Positions 27,060 through 36,829 of a stretch of DNA of 64,000 bases are shown here, in pieces. Below the pieces are notes generated by a model. That model saw only the letters and a list, made by a program, of their open reading frames with translations, was not told where the DNA came from and ran no database searches. Within the stretch, counting starts at the first letter, position 1. Each line of letters starts with the position of its first letter. The stretch lies in the NCBI RefSeq assembly GCF_001592745.1, contig NZ_LUKD01000001.1, forward strand, positions 1,632,848-1,696,847. Direction: 5' to 3'. Source of the DNA: Bdellovibrio bacteriovorus. GTDB taxonomy: Bacteria > Bdellovibrionota > Bdellovibrionia > Bdellovibrionales > Bdellovibrionaceae. The position numbers were made by a program, and so were the translations under genes.

Positions 27060-28121
27060 CTACTTTGTGGCTTTTGGGTATTTAAGATCTCTTTGGTAGA
27101 ACGCTTCTAGCCAAGATTTTTTGGGAAATAAAACATCCCATTTCTTTTCTAACGAGTAAGCCATGTACGGCGTTTGCACGCGGTAGTTCCATTCACCTTG
27201 GAGGCTAAGCACATGGAAAGTGAAGCTCTCAGCAAAGTCTTCATAAGGTGAAACGGCCGCATAAGTTGAAACGAAGTTTGTCTGATCCAGTTGTCGATAG
27301 AAGCTTTCCATGTCGGCGACTGTCAGGCGTTCATTACAACCATAAAAACAAAGCTTATCCCAAAGTGGAAAACGTTGTGCATCCTGTGGATACATCGGGT
27401 TTTTCCAGCTTAAAGCACCAAAAGAATTTGCCGCGGGAACCATTTTCCCAAACTCGACCGGATCCCACTTGCTCAAATCACAAGTTTCATTCGCAGGGCA
27501 GACAAATTCATTCGCGGAATTTGCAAAATCTAAAATATGACCGATTTCGTGAATGAAAATATATTGAAGCGCGGACAAGCTATGCGGAAGGATAACTTCG
27601 ACTCGCGGTCCATCTGGTAAGTGTACAAAAGGAGGGGCGATAATGCCGAAAGCTTTTTGCTCTTTCCAACCGAAGACGGAAGTCGCGTCGTATGCTGTTT
27701 CTAAAAGTGTACGGCGAACCCCGATAAAAGAACCTTCGACCTCGCCTTTTTCGTTGGCGCGAATGATACCCGCATAGGCTAAAGACTCCACATCACTTTC
27801 AACGAAAATAGCATCAAGTCCGCAAAAAGCCTTTTGCAGCTTTTCGGGCAAAATATCGTAGATCTTTTCAATGGGGGCGGCGAAGTTTTCGGACCCGCTA
27901 AGACACTGGCGGGGGCCATTCGGTGAAGATGAGTTATCCACCAAACAGATCACTTGTTTGATGCGGTCTCGGCAGCTAACTGAATTCAACGGAGTGAATC
28001 TTTGGCTAGGGGTGCGTTCAATTTGGAATTCTGAGGGCTTCAGGATGTAAAAATCCTCCCAGGCAAAGGCCGCCGGAGTTAAGGATAAGACCAGTAATAT
28101 CAAACAGATAAGATTTCTCAT
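27060..28121 (-). CDS. Secreted zinc-metalloprotease-like protein
   Basis: A 353-residue secreted protein with signal peptide LLVLSLTPAAFA. A zinc-binding HExxH motif is present in YIFIHEIGHILDFANSA. A Cys-rich stretch (FVCPANETCDLSKWD) and a further FGCNERLTVAD-type region follow. The family is not recognised, but the motif and secretion signal suggest a periplasmic or secreted peptidase. The ATG at 28121 has GAGGGGTG upstream, whereas the longer frame does not have a signal peptide at its N-terminus. It is divergent from rpsU. Confidence 0.7.
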   Translation of the reverse strand: MRNLICLILLVLSLTPAAFAWEDFYILKPSEFQIERTPSQRFTPLNSVSCRDRIKQVICLVDNSSSPNGPRQCLSGSENFAAPIEKIYDILPEKLQKAFCGLDAIFVESDVESLAYAGIIRANEKGEVEGSFIGVRRTLLETAYDATSVFGWKEQKAFGIIAPPFVHLPDGPRVEVILPHSLSALQYIFIHEIGHILDFANSANEFVCPANETCDLSKWDPVEFGKMVPAANSFGALSWKNPMYPQDAQRFPLWDKLCFYGCNERLTVADMESFYRQLDQTNFVSTYAAVSPYEDFAESFTFHVLSLQGEWNYRVQTPYMAYSLEKKWDVLFPKKSWLEAFYQRDLKYPKATK

Positions 28122-28216
28122 AAACACCCCTCGATGAATTTTTCCCGTGCTTTCCCTGGCTGCGCAATAAAAAAGCACATTGGAAATAATAATTCATCGC
28201 GTTAAGACCCCGAGAC

Positions 28217-28245
28217 TTGCGCCTTTTATGCCGCTTTGTTATACA
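28217..28245 (+). promoter_or_regulatory. Candidate sigma-70 promoter for rpsU
   Basis: TTGCGC and TATACA separated by 17 bases, about 40 bases upstream of the rpsU start. The -10 box is good and the -35 box partial. Confidence 0.4.
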
Positions 28246-28285
28246 CTCATCTCTCATTTTCCACATCGAAGGGCAGGTGATTGTC

Positions 28286-28486
28286 GTGGCAATGGTTAAG
28301 ATCAAAGACGGTGAGTCTTTTGAATCTGCTTTCAGAAAATTCAAAAAATCTTGCGAAAAAGCAGGAATTCTTTCTGAAGTTAAAAAACGTGAACACTTTG
28401 AAAAGCCCTCAGTAAGACTTAAAAAGAAGTCTCTTGCAGCTCGTAAACGCGCTGTAAAAAAATCGAGAAAAGGCTGGAACGACTAG
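28286..28486 (+). CDS. rpsU: 30S ribosomal protein S21
   Basis: A 66-residue protein with the full S21 signature: [18 protein letters not shown], the central [11 protein letters not shown] and a basic C-terminal tail ([14 protein letters not shown]). It is part of the small subunit near the 3' end of 16S rRNA and needed for initiation. An AGGTGAT ribosome-binding site aligns best with the GTG at 28286; the ATG at 28292 is two codons later. rpsU just upstream of dnaG and rpoD is the classic macromolecular synthesis order, here with a yqeY-like gene inserted, which is also common. Confidence 0.95.
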   Translation: MAMVKIKDGESFESAFRKFKKSCEKAGILSEVKKREHFEKPSVRLKKKSLAARKRAVKKSRKGWND

Positions 28487-28513
28487 TCCTTCCTTTGCGA
28501 AGATAGTTTTTCA

Positions 28514-28544
28514 AGAGGCGGCCCAAAAGGTCGCCTCTGTTCTT
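28514..28544 (+). terminator. Hairpin after rpsU (partial terminator)
   Basis: Stem AGAGGCGGCC / GGTCGCCTCT (one G-U) followed by a short T-rich run. It could attenuate transcription between rpsU and the yqeY-dnaG-rpoD genes. Confidence 0.55.
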
Positions 28545-28633
28545 ACAGACAGACTGTTGAATAAGACCCATCCGACTTCATTGAACTTCTTGCGGCTGCG
28601 CCTTTTTGAACAGTCTTACTCTCGGAGGTATCG

Positions 28634-29080
28634 ATGGAAATCAAAGATCAAATCACTGCGGATATCAAAGCCGCGATGCTCGCGAAAGACAGTGCTAAGT
28701 TGGGAGCTCTTCGTATGCTCCAAGCCGCGATCAAAAACCGTGAAATCGACATGCGCCCGAACCCAATCACAGGTGATGAAGTTCTTGGCGTAGTTAAAAA
28801 ACTTGTTAAGCAAAGAAAAGAATCTATCGAGCAGTTTCAACAAGCAGGTCGTCAAGACCTTGTAGATCAAGAATCTGCAGAGTTGAAAGTTCTTGAAGTT
28901 TATTTGCCAGCACAAATGAGCCGTGAACAAATCGAAGCTCTTGTAACTGAAGTGATTGCAGCTACTGGCGCGAAAACTGTGAAAGACATGGGACCTGTGA
29001 TGAAAGAAGTCATCGCTCGTTCTGGCGGTGCGGCTGATAACAAAGTAGTAAGCGAAGTAATCAAATCTAAACTTGCGTAA
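28634..29080 (+). CDS. GatB/YqeY-domain protein
   Basis: A 148-residue YqeY-family protein. Conserved segments are LGALRMLQAAIKNREID, VVKKLVKQRKESIEQF, ELKVLEVYLPAQMS and a C-terminal VMKEVIARSGGAADNKVVSEV. The domain also occurs at the tail of GatB, where it contacts tRNA during transamidation; the role of the free protein is unclear. GGAGG at good spacing before the ATG indicates strong translation. It sits in the rpsU-yqeY-dnaG-rpoD cluster found in many bacteria. Confidence 0.93.
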   Translation: MEIKDQITADIKAAMLAKDSAKLGALRMLQAAIKNREIDMRPNPITGDEVLGVVKKLVKQRKESIEQFQQAGRQDLVDQESAELKVLEVYLPAQMSREQIEALVTEVIAATGAKTVKDMGPVMKEVIARSGGAADNKVVSEVIKSKLA

Positions 29081-29088
29081 GAAGGTTC

Positions 29089-30948
29089 ATGAGATTTTCT
29101 CAAGACTTTATCGAGAGAGTTTCCGAGGCCAATAACCTCGTCGATATCATCTCTCAATATACTCAGTTAAAACCAAGTGGTAGCGGCCTTATGGGCCGCT
29201 GTCCATTTCCTGATCACGTCGAAAAGACGGCGTCGTTCTCTGTTTCTGAGACGAAACAAGTCTATCACTGCTTCGGCTGTCACAAGAGTGGAAATATGTT
29301 TTCATTCTTACGTGATTACCAGGGTATGAGTTTTCCTGAAGCGGTCGAGTATCTTGCTAATCGCGCTAGCATTCCAATGCCAGCTCCTGAAAAGAACGAA
29401 GGAGCTCAAGACCAAGTCGCTGAAAAAAAGAAGTTGTTGTTAAAAGTAAATAAGCTCGCAGCTCATTACTTTTCAGAGCAACTTCACCGTGTTCCTAACG
29501 ATCATCCGGTGAAAAAATATATCGCCAGCCGTGGCCTTTCTAAAGAAGTCATCGAGACTTTCGGGATTGGCTATGCGGTTGCCGAATGGGATGGGCTAGA
29601 AAAGCATTTAGCTTCTCACAACATCTCTATGGCCTTGGCCGAAGAAGCGCGTCTGGTAAAGGCTCGCACGAATAAATCCGGTTACTTTGATATCTTCCGT
29701 GATCGTTTGATGTTCCCGATTTTCTCGGCGATGGGTGAGCCTATTGCTTTCGGTGGACGTTATTTAGAGAAGAAAGAAAACGAACCGAAGTACCTGAATT
29801 CTCCTGAAACACCGGTCTTTATTAAGGGGAAAGTGCTTTACGGACTTTCTCAGACCGCTCGTTATATCCGCAGTGATGACATGGCCCTTATTGTAGAGGG
29901 GTACATGGATTTAGTTTCTTTATATCAGGCGGGTATTCGTAACGTCGTTGCGACAATGGGAACGGCTTTGACGCCGGATCATGGGAAAATGCTTAAACGC
30001 ATGACCAAAAACGTGGTGGCGATGTTTGACGGCGACTCTGCCGGAATGGAAGCCGCCGAACGCAGTCTACCGATTCTACTAGCTGCCGATTTGTATCCAA
30101 AGGGCCTGACGCTTCCGAACAGCATGGACCCTGACGATTACGTGAAAAAGTATGGGGCGGAAGCCTTGAAGGCCGAGCTTGATAAGGCTCCAGACCTTTT
30201 TGTGATGATTTTAGCGCGTTGGATGGAAGGTTATCGGGGCGAGGCTTCGGAAAAAGTGAAGCTCGCAGATAAGCTAAAACCTTTATTTGAGGTCATCCCG
30301 GACTTGCGCTTAAGAGATCTGTATTTGGCCGAGGCCGCCCAAAAAATGAGCGTAACTCTGCCCTGGTTGCGTCAAGCTGTCGGAATACAGGGAAGTGGTC
30401 CTGTTTCTTCGCAAAACCGTTCGGCTATGACTAGGACGGTGCAGCCAAGCCCGCAGACTAACCCTCAAGGCCCGGCTCCCGTGTCCCAATCAGTAGAGGG
30501 TGGCAAAATCTCCCTTAAAGGAGCCTCTAAAGCTGAACTTCTGCTATTAGGATTGGTACTCAAAAGTCGTGCCAATTTTGATCAATTTGTGAATGAAAAA
30601 TTGCTTGAGAGCGTCGCCCACGACGGAGTGAAAAAGATCCTAGAAAAGGCGACGGATGTGTATAGACAAGATCTTAATAAGTTTGATAAGTTGACCAGTC
30701 TGCTTGTCTCTTACGTCGATCAGCCTGAATATTTATTTCAAGCCGGTCCACAAGCTGAAACCGAGCCAGGGTTCGATGAAGAGGCCGAGATGAAGCTCTT
30801 GCGTGATTGCTTTAAACGCGTGCGTGAAAATTTCTTAAGAGAGCAAGCAAAGCAATTGGCGCGAGATCTTAAAAACGAACCTAGTTCGGAAAAGTTGGAA
30901 CAGATTATGAATATTCAGAGAAACCGAATCTCTCTGAATAAAGGGTAA
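29089..30948 (+). CDS. dnaG: DNA primase
   Basis: A 619-residue primase. The N-terminal CHC2 zinc domain reads [15 protein letters not shown] with a second pair in [10 protein letters not shown]; two extra residues separate the first Cys and His compared with the enterobacterial form. The Toprim catalytic core has [16 protein letters not shown] and [19 protein letters not shown] Pro/Gln/Ser-rich linker (about 440-475) leads to the C-terminal helicase-binding domain. It synthesises RNA primers at the replication fork. It is 12-15 bases upstream of rpoD, in one operon. Confidence 0.97.
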   Translation: MRFSQDFIERVSEANNLVDIISQYTQLKPSGSGLMGRCPFPDHVEKTASFSVSETKQVYHCFGCHKSGNMFSFLRDYQGMSFPEAVEYLANRASIPMPAPEKNEGAQDQVAEKKKLLLKVNKLAAHYFSEQLHRVPNDHPVKKYIASRGLSKEVIETFGIGYAVAEWDGLEKHLASHNISMALAEEARLVKARTNKSGYFDIFRDRLMFPIFSAMGEPIAFGGRYLEKKENEPKYLNSPETPVFIKGKVLYGLSQTARYIRSDDMALIVEGYMDLVSLYQAGIRNVVATMGTALTPDHGKMLKRMTKNVVAMFDGDSAGMEAAERSLPILLAADLYPKGLTLPNSMDPDDYVKKYGAEALKAELDKAPDLFVMILARWMEGYRGEASEKVKLADKLKPLFEVIPDLRLRDLYLAEAAQKMSVTLPWLRQAVGIQGSGPVSSQNRSAMTRTVQPSPQTNPQGPAPVSQSVEGGKISLKGASKAELLLLGLVLKSRANFDQFVNEKLLESVAHDGVKKILEKATDVYRQDLNKFDKLTSLLVSYVDQPEYLFQAGPQAETEPGFDEEAEMKLLRDCFKRVRENFLREQAKQLARDLKNEPSSEKLEQIMNIQRNRISLNKG

Positions 30949-30962
30949 AAGGCGGGGTATTG

Positions 30963-32792
30963 ATGAAACCGAACCTACCAAACAAACAAGAGAAAGAGCC
31001 CGTAAAGGTTCTTTCCCTGCAAGAACAAGAAACGTTGATTAAAGAAGAAATTCAACGATTTCTGAAGCTTGCGAAGGAAAAAGGCGCGTTGACTATTGAA
31101 GAGATCAACGACCTTCTTCCGCCTGAAATTATCGCTCCTTCGGTGCTCGATGCATTCATGCACGCGCTTGAGGGTGGTGGTGTAGTAATTTCAGACTTGT
31201 CTGAAACTTCGAAAGAAGAAGAGGGCGAAGGAGCATTCCTTGAAAGCCCGGATTCTGAAGACGAAGAAATAGATGATGAAGAAAAAGCCGAAAGCGAAGA
31301 CGTAAAGGGTAATGACCCTGTTCGTCTTTATTTGCGTAAAATGGGTAGCGTCTCTCTTTTAACTCGTGAGGGTGAAGTTGAGATTGCCCGTCGTATTGAA
31401 AAAGGGGAGCGTGAAATCGTTCGTGCGATCCTTTTGTCACCTCTAGGTACGTACGAGATCATTCAACTTGGTAAACGTCTTGATGAAGGCCGTATCAAAG
31501 TTAAATCGATCTTCCGTGGTCTTGAGGACGAAGACACTCAGTACGATGAAAAAGAGTACATCGATAAGATTCATGAACTTATCGGTAAAGTGACTGAGTA
31601 CCAAAAAGGTGCTGAGAAGCTTTTCATGGTTCTTCGTAAAGAAGAAACCAATACTCCAGCTCGTCAAGCCGCTATGAAAGAACTTGTTGTGATGAACGAT
31701 AAGTTGATGGCGAACTTCGAGTCTGTGAACTTCAACCGTAAAACTATCAATCGCGTTGTGATCAAGTTCAAAAACTTGGTGAACCGTATCGGAACTCTTC
31801 GTCGTCGTATCAAAGACGGTGTTGAGCGTACGTTCTCTAAAGACGTTGCAGCTATGGCTGAGCGTATGAAGTTGATCGATGCGAACGAAAAAGAATTAAC
31901 AAGAATGACTCGCGACACGGGTTTGAACTATCAAAAGTTCAAGTCTTACGTGTTACAGGCTCAAGAAGCTGAAAAACGTATCAAGCGTTTGGACTCTGAG
32001 ACTGAGATGAACCACAACTGGGTTAAGGAAACTTACACAGCGATCTGGAAAGGTGAGCGTGAGGCCGATGCAGCGAAATCTGAATTGGTTGAAGCAAACT
32101 TGCGTCTGGTGGTTTCTATCGCGAAGAAGTACACGAACCGCGGTCTTCAATTCTTGGATCTAATCCAAGAAGGTAACATCGGTTTGATGAAAGCCGTTGA
32201 TAAGTTCGAATACCGTCGTGGTTACAAGTTCTCGACTTATGCGACATGGTGGATCCGTCAAGCGATCACTCGCGCGATTGCCGATCAAGCTCGTACAATC
32301 CGTATCCCTGTGCACATGATCGAGACCATCAACAAGCTTGTTCGTACATCTCGTTATCTTATCCAGGAACTAGGCCGTGAGCCGACCCCTGAAGAGATCG
32401 CAGATAAGATGGACATGCCGGTTGATAAAGTTCGCAAAGTTTTGAAAATCGCTAAAGAACCAATCTCTTTGGAAACTCCAGTGGGTGAAGAAGAAGATTC
32501 ACACTTAGGTGACTTTATCGAAGACAAAAAGGTTATCAATCCTGCAGAAGCGATTGTGAACCTGAACTTGGCTGAGCAAACTCGCCGTGTTCTTTCGACT
32601 TTGACTCCAAGAGAAGAAAAAGTTCTTCGTATGCGTTTCGGTATCGGTGAAGAATCCGACCACACTCTTGAAGAGGTTGGTCAAGACTTCAACGTGACTC
32701 GTGAACGTATCCGTCAGATCGAGGCGAAAGCTCTTCGTAAGCTTCGTCATCCTTCACGCTCGAACAAGCTTAAGGCGTTCGTTGATAGCTAG
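30963..32792 (+). CDS. rpoD: RNA polymerase sigma-70 (housekeeping) factor
   Basis: A 609-residue primary sigma factor. Region 1.1 is N-terminal, with an acidic stretch ([17 protein letters not shown]). Region 1.2 ([20 protein letters not shown]), a large non-conserved insert, region 2 ([48 protein letters not shown]), region 3 and region 4 ([32 protein letters not shown]) are all present. The ATG at 30963 follows an in-frame TTG. It directs most promoter recognition. A strong terminator follows. Confidence 0.97.
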   Translation: MKPNLPNKQEKEPVKVLSLQEQETLIKEEIQRFLKLAKEKGALTIEEINDLLPPEIIAPSVLDAFMHALEGGGVVISDLSETSKEEEGEGAFLESPDSEDEEIDDEEKAESEDVKGNDPVRLYLRKMGSVSLLTREGEVEIARRIEKGEREIVRAILLSPLGTYEIIQLGKRLDEGRIKVKSIFRGLEDEDTQYDEKEYIDKIHELIGKVTEYQKGAEKLFMVLRKEETNTPARQAAMKELVVMNDKLMANFESVNFNRKTINRVVIKFKNLVNRIGTLRRRIKDGVERTFSKDVAAMAERMKLIDANEKELTRMTRDTGLNYQKFKSYVLQAQEAEKRIKRLDSETEMNHNWVKETYTAIWKGEREADAAKSELVEANLRLVVSIAKKYTNRGLQFLDLIQEGNIGLMKAVDKFEYRRGYKFSTYATWWIRQAITRAIADQARTIRIPVHMIETINKLVRTSRYLIQELGREPTPEEIADKMDMPVDKVRKVLKIAKEPISLETPVGEEEDSHLGDFIEDKKVINPAEAIVNLNLAEQTRRVLSTLTPREEKVLRMRFGIGEESDHTLEEVGQDFNVTRERIRQIEAKALRKLRHPSRSNKLKAFVDS

Positions 32793-32823
32793 AGCGCGTT
32801 CTTAAAACTAATTTAAGCTCTTT

Positions 32824-32858
32824 AAAGGGGACTTTTTTCGGAAAGTCCCCTTTTTTTT
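32824..32858 (+). terminator. Strong intrinsic terminator after rpoD
   Basis: 12-bp stem AAAGGGGACTTT / AAAGTCCCCTTT with a 6-base loop and a T8 tail. Confidence 0.95.
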
Positions 32859-32917
32859 AGAATCTTTTTCATCTTTTATATTCCTGACAAATCGTTCGGA
32901 AATTTTCTTGTATGATC

Positions 32918-32939
32918 CCTCCAGTTTTAAAACTGGAGG
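32918..32939 (+). promoter_or_regulatory. 22-bp perfect palindrome overlapping promoter and ribosome-binding site
   Basis: Two 11-base arms (CCTCCAGTTTT and its complement) meet without a spacer. A -10-like TATGAT (32911-32916) lies just upstream, and the right arm supplies the GGAGG of the downstream gene. It fits a repressor operator at the transcription start, or an RNA hairpin that hides the ribosome-binding site. Confidence 0.6.
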
Positions 32940-32944
32940 TTAAA

Positions 32945-33406
32945 ATGAAATCAGTTCTTTTCGTGGCTGTTTTGCTTTTGTCTCACTCCGCTTTCGCTAT
33001 TGATTCCGCTGACAAAGTCATTAAGTCCGTTGAATGTTCCGCTGAAAAAACGCCTGATTTGGTTCAGTACACAGGCAACGACACGGTGGCGACCGTGTAT
33101 CTAAAAGCTGAACGTGCGACCCCTGACGAGCCGTTGCGTATCAATTATACCGAAGAGTTTTGGGCAACGACGGGCAATGGCCCTCAACACCGCGTGCTCA
33201 CGGTTCGTGACGTCGCTTGTACAACACTTTGGTATCGCTCTCGTGCTTCATCCTTTGTCGGACGTGCCCACTATGAATTGACCTGCTATGAAGGCGGCTC
33301 TCTTGTGCGCCTGGATTTAGATTCTAAGGCCAAGAACGGAGTTTACTTAGGTGTTGCCGGTCTGACAGGTCGTTTTGCTTTGGCTTGTTCGTACACGAAG
33401 TTTTAA
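32945..33406 (+). CDS. Secreted hypothetical protein under a palindromic control site
   Basis: A 153-residue protein with signal peptide (VLLLSHSAFA). The mature part is beta-rich with several Cys (VECSAEKT, DVACTTLWYR, ELTCYEGG, LACSYTKF) that could form disulfides in the periplasm. Family not recognised. The ATG at 32945 is preceded by GGAGG at five bases, which is the right arm of the palindrome described separately. It stands alone between two strong terminators, so its expression is probably set by that palindrome. Confidence 0.7.
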   Translation: MKSVLFVAVLLLSHSAFAIDSADKVIKSVECSAEKTPDLVQYTGNDTVATVYLKAERATPDEPLRINYTEEFWATTGNGPQHRVLTVRDVACTTLWYRSRASSFVGRAHYELTCYEGGSLVRLDLDSKAKNGVYLGVAGLTGRFALACSYTKF

Positions 33407-33436
33407 TTTATCGCTGATTTAACTCTACACAGCGTC

Positions 33437-33466
33437 AAAAGGGTCCCCATCGGGACCCTTTTTTAT
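33437..33466 (+). terminator. Strong intrinsic terminator
   Basis: Stem AAAAGGGTCCC / GGGACCCTTTT with a 4-base loop and a T-rich tail. Confidence 0.93.
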
Positions 33467-33543
33467 TTTTAAACGGTGGCTGCTATCATGTGCGGTTGAT
33501 AGTGTTCATTAGGTTTGATACGGTAAAGTCATCTCAGACTTCC

Positions 33544-33620
33544 GGGGGGCTAGCTTAGTTGGTTAAAGCACGGTGCTCATAACACTGGGATCGGGGGTTC
33601 AAGTCCCTCGCCCCCTACCA
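33544..33620 (+). tRNA. tRNA with CAU anticodon (Met or Ile2)
   Basis: A 77-base cloverleaf with encoded CCA. Acceptor stem GGGGGGC / GCCCCCT (first pair G-U), D arm GCTTAGTTGGTTAAAGC, anticodon loop CTCATAA, variable GGATC and T arm with loop TTCAAGT. CAU could be elongator Met or the Ile tRNA whose C34 is modified by TilS; the sequence alone does not decide. It is the last core feature before the accessory island. Confidence 0.93.
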
Positions 33621-33762
33621 TTTTCTACTTCAGATTTTCAGCTTTCGCAGATTTTTAATAAAAACAAATAACATTACACAGTTAGCCGTAAGAGGCCCCG
33701 GTGTTCCGCTTTCCTTTTAAATCACTTCAAAACACTGCAATTGCGGAAGTTTGTAGGAAGGC

Positions 33763-33789
33763 TTGTAGTACTTTTAAAAAGTACTACAA
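33763..33789. promoter_or_regulatory. 27-bp perfect inverted repeat (operator candidate)
   Basis: 13-base arms, left arm TTGTAGTACTTTT, around one central A, about 50 bases before the 33841 gene. It fits a binding site for a dimeric repressor; as a hairpin with no proper loop it is a poorer terminator. The half-site TGTAGT recurs upstream of the 36830 gene. Confidence 0.6.
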
Positions 33790-33840
33790 CGTGATTTATT
33801 GAATAATGATTTTCTCATTGTTGTTTGAAGGCAGGTGAAA

Positions 33841-36297
33841 ATGGGTCCAATGCTTTTGATAGATAAGTCTTTAGTAAATGGCTTAGGAAGAAGCCATATC
33901 CCACTTCTCCATCGCTCTTATCATGTTGTGATTTCCCCAACATTAATACGTGAAATTTTGGGCGATTTGGTCAAAGAGGACGGAGATAAAGATCCCCAGG
34001 AAACAGTTTCTTTACTTGCCGGTCGCACGACAGATGGCAGTGCGTTTGTTCTCTCTGATTATAGAAAAATGGCTTTTGCATCACTGACTGGAGAAGAGGT
34101 CCCTCTTACTGGGCAAATACCTTCTTTTGAAGCGGTAACTGTGCGTAATAAAAGAGGGGAGCTTGGGTATATTCTCGAGCAGCCAAAAGAAATTGAACTG
34201 TTAAGAAAATGGAAATCCAAGCAATTTAGTGCACAAGAATTTGAGACAGCTCAATACATTAGAAATGCGGGAACTTTTGATTCCAGTACTCTAAAAAAGA
34301 ACTGTAAGGAAATTTTAAAGAGCCGTCCTGGATTTCAATCTTTAGATAAATTGGTTGAGTGGGTTGATTCTGATTTCATTGGTACTATGACTAAGCAGGA
34401 GAAGTTTATTAGCGCGGTAAACTTACTTGGGCTATTGCCTCATCAAAAGAAGAGGGTATTTGAGGCTTGGAATAGAGAGTCTTGTCCTCCACTCGAGGTT
34501 TATTCCCCTTATGTTAATTTTATTCAGAGAGCCGTCTACATTTACAACTTTGGCATTGCTTCAGAAAAGTTGCCCTCCGGTAAATCTGCAAAATCGCACG
34601 TCGATTTAGAATATATTTTATATTTACCCTTCTGTATGGCATTTGCTTCAGGTGATCGCTTTCATCAAAAGATATCACCGTTTTTGATGAGGCCCGACCA
34701 GACATTTCTCTACAAGGATGATGTACAAAAAGATTTAAAGATTATCGACTCGTTAAGCGATGGAGATGACCCTAGAGAAAAGCTTGCAGAGTTCGATGCG
34801 TCCTTAACTCTAACCTCTTGGTTGGAACACCTAGATGGGATCGGCAGGGCTTCGCAAAAGAACTCTTCCCGTGAAAACAGTGCCGACGAACTGAGTATAT
34901 CAGAAATCATGGGTATGATCGATAATAGCTATGTAGTTTCGGATGGGAAGAGATACAAAGAATCAAAATTTCATCAGTCTATAAAGGAGCTAGATTTAGA
35001 GCAGAGAAACCACATTCTGCTGGATCTTGTAGAGCATGAGCTTGGTATAAAACAAGGGCTCTCGTTCAAGGAACGACGAGAAACCTTTGGGGTTGAGAAC
35101 GTAAAAAGATTTTACAGTTCTTACGCGGATATCTGGCCTCCGGACACCGACTATCTGTCGATGTTAAGGCAACCCTCAGGAAAAAATAGAGCATGTGTGT
35201 ATATTGATTTTTCTACCGAACCTGTTTCAAGGGTGATTCCATTTTTGCCAATTTATTTCGATTCTTTTCTGATGGTTGATCCCGCTCTTCATCCATGGAG
35301 CATGAAGCCTGAGATGAATCCCATCGCGAGTCCAGAGAAATTTATCCTAGATACCTATGAATATCTAAATAGTGTGATATTCGTAATGCCACAGATTTTA
35401 ATGAAGAGACTTAGTTTTGTTCCCGATCCTTCTAACTTTAATTCGACAGTTCGAGAAGATTTAGTAGGTCGGGCGAAAAAGAGAGTAAAATCATCGACTC
35501 CTAGTGCGCGGGACCTTGAAACACTCCAGAGGAAATCTCGCCGCATGATCGCTGATTGGCTAGCTTGTCTTCCGGAGGATAAGTTTAAAGAGCAGATTAA
35601 AATGTATGACCCTTCTCTTTCTGAAATGCAAATTATTGATTGTATGAATTACTTCCGAGAGGAGAGAAGAAAAGATCCGAGGCATCTGCCAAATTTTGAC
35701 TTATCTAAAAAAGGAAGTATTCAGTTTTGGCGTACAGGTGGCAACTTAGAACAAATGATGTTGGTTAGCGAGCTGACGAGCTCTGTTCCGATTTTTGAAA
35801 GCGATATGAGACTGGCAGAAGTATGCGAAATATCAGATCCGCAATCAGAATTTCATGATTCCCTGACGTTCGATGTTCCTCTTTTTGTATCTAATGATCC
35901 ATTTCTAGCAGAGATTATTCGAGATCTTGATCCGTTTACAGAAATGAGAAAATTAATAAATGATTTGCTTAGGTGGAAAGAAAAACCTGTTATTAAAATA
36001 CCAGCTGAATTGTCTAAAGATTTAGTAGGATGTGCGCAAGCTTTGGAAAAGCATTTAGATGAAATAGGAAAAGCCATTCATCTGGCATTTTCTGAAGACA
36101 ATCACAAAATGGAAGAGAATTTCTTCGCGGACTCTCATGCGATTTTACGGTTTCACGTAAGAACCCTTAATCAGCTTGGTATTGACATCAAAAGGAAAAA
36201 TTCCGAATTGATTGGTAGTGCTGATAACAACGCCAACGTTTTTGTATTTGCAGAAGTGATTCTGCGTGATGGATTTGTGTATCGGGACTTTGTCTAG
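33841..36297 (+). CDS. Large hypothetical protein with N-terminal PIN-like domain
   Basis: An 818-residue cytoplasmic protein without signal peptide or membrane segment. The N-terminus (MLLIDKSLVNGL) and a later block at about 250-275 (HVDLEYILYLPFCMAFASGD) resemble the acidic pockets of PIN-like nucleases split over about 260 residues. The second half has another pattern, LTSSVPIFESDMRLAEVCE near 640, and many conserved-looking aromatic residues. No known family was recognised. The ATG at 33841 has AGG five bases upstream. AT-rich codons and the tRNA-proximal position suggest horizontal acquisition. The nuclease idea is weakly supported. Confidence 0.75.
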   Translation: MGPMLLIDKSLVNGLGRSHIPLLHRSYHVVISPTLIREILGDLVKEDGDKDPQETVSLLAGRTTDGSAFVLSDYRKMAFASLTGEEVPLTGQIPSFEAVTVRNKRGELGYILEQPKEIELLRKWKSKQFSAQEFETAQYIRNAGTFDSSTLKKNCKEILKSRPGFQSLDKLVEWVDSDFIGTMTKQEKFISAVNLLGLLPHQKKRVFEAWNRESCPPLEVYSPYVNFIQRAVYIYNFGIASEKLPSGKSAKSHVDLEYILYLPFCMAFASGDRFHQKISPFLMRPDQTFLYKDDVQKDLKIIDSLSDGDDPREKLAEFDASLTLTSWLEHLDGIGRASQKNSSRENSADELSISEIMGMIDNSYVVSDGKRYKESKFHQSIKELDLEQRNHILLDLVEHELGIKQGLSFKERRETFGVENVKRFYSSYADIWPPDTDYLSMLRQPSGKNRACVYIDFSTEPVSRVIPFLPIYFDSFLMVDPALHPWSMKPEMNPIASPEKFILDTYEYLNSVIFVMPQILMKRLSFVPDPSNFNSTVREDLVGRAKKRVKSSTPSARDLETLQRKSRRMIADWLACLPEDKFKEQIKMYDPSLSEMQIIDCMNYFREERRKDPRHLPNFDLSKKGSIQFWRTGGNLEQMMLVSELTSSVPIFESDMRLAEVCEISDPQSEFHDSLTFDVPLFVSNDPFLAEIIRDLDPFTEMRKLINDLLRWKEKPVIKIPAELSKDLVGCAQALEKHLDEIGKAIHLAFSEDNHKMEENFFADSHAILRFHVRTLNQLGIDIKRKNSELIGSADNNANVFVFAEVILRDGFVYRDFV

Positions 36298-36779
36298 AGG
36301 TTCACAGATAAAGAAGATGTCATTGGAAGCCCTCAGGGAGGATAAGATATCCTATTTTGACCCAATACGCTTCGCGCGCCTTTACCCATATGGACGTAGT
36401 GGGGCCTTGTAGAAGAAAAATTTACTACCTACAAAGACACGTACAGAAAGTTTTTTTTAAGTATTTGCGTGGGGCATTTAATTTCGCAGTTAATAACGAA
36501 ATAATTTTAAAGACACTATTTAAATTTATTAGTCTTCCTGCACTCAAAGCTGCTGCACAAGCACTTGTAGGAAATTTTCTATGCATTGCTCTTTATTGTT
36601 GTCGTTCCTTTGTTCAACATATGTAATGGGAAATCAATAGCATATGCGCAATAAAGGCTCTCAATTTTGATTTCCTCAAATCAAATACATCTTTGTTTTT
36701 CATGCTAAATCATGGCATTTGAAGAATCTTGTAGTGACTTACTGTCTAGTTTTTTTGATAACTACCGTTTTTGTAGTTC
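36298..36779. other. Non-coding AT-rich stretch between accessory genes
   Basis: About 480 bases with no convincing gene. An 89-codon open frame at 36357-36626 has no ribosome-binding site and an odd composition (Cys/Phe/Leu-rich) and is not called. The right end holds CTTGTAGTGACT and AACTAC...GTAGTT half-sites that lead into the palindrome at 36780. Confidence 0.5.
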
Positions 36780-36795
36780 ACAAACTATAGTTTGT
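36780..36795. promoter_or_regulatory. 16-bp perfect palindrome (operator candidate)
   Basis: ACAAACTATAGTTTGT, about 35 bases before the TTG start of the next gene. A second inverted repeat, AACTAC / GTAGTT (about 36760-36778), lies just upstream. Confidence 0.55.
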
Positions 36796-36829
36796 ATAGA
36801 TCCGCGGGTTGCGTGTTTTGGAGGATAGT

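Noticed and set aside
29089-30948. DnaG zinc motif as damaged (two-residue insertion)
   Set aside because: The CPFPDH form is recalled in other DnaG proteins, and all ligands are present.
36357-36626. 89-codon frame between accessory genes
   Set aside because: No ribosome-binding site, no signal peptide or domain, and Cys/Phe-rich composition. Likely chance in AT-rich DNA.
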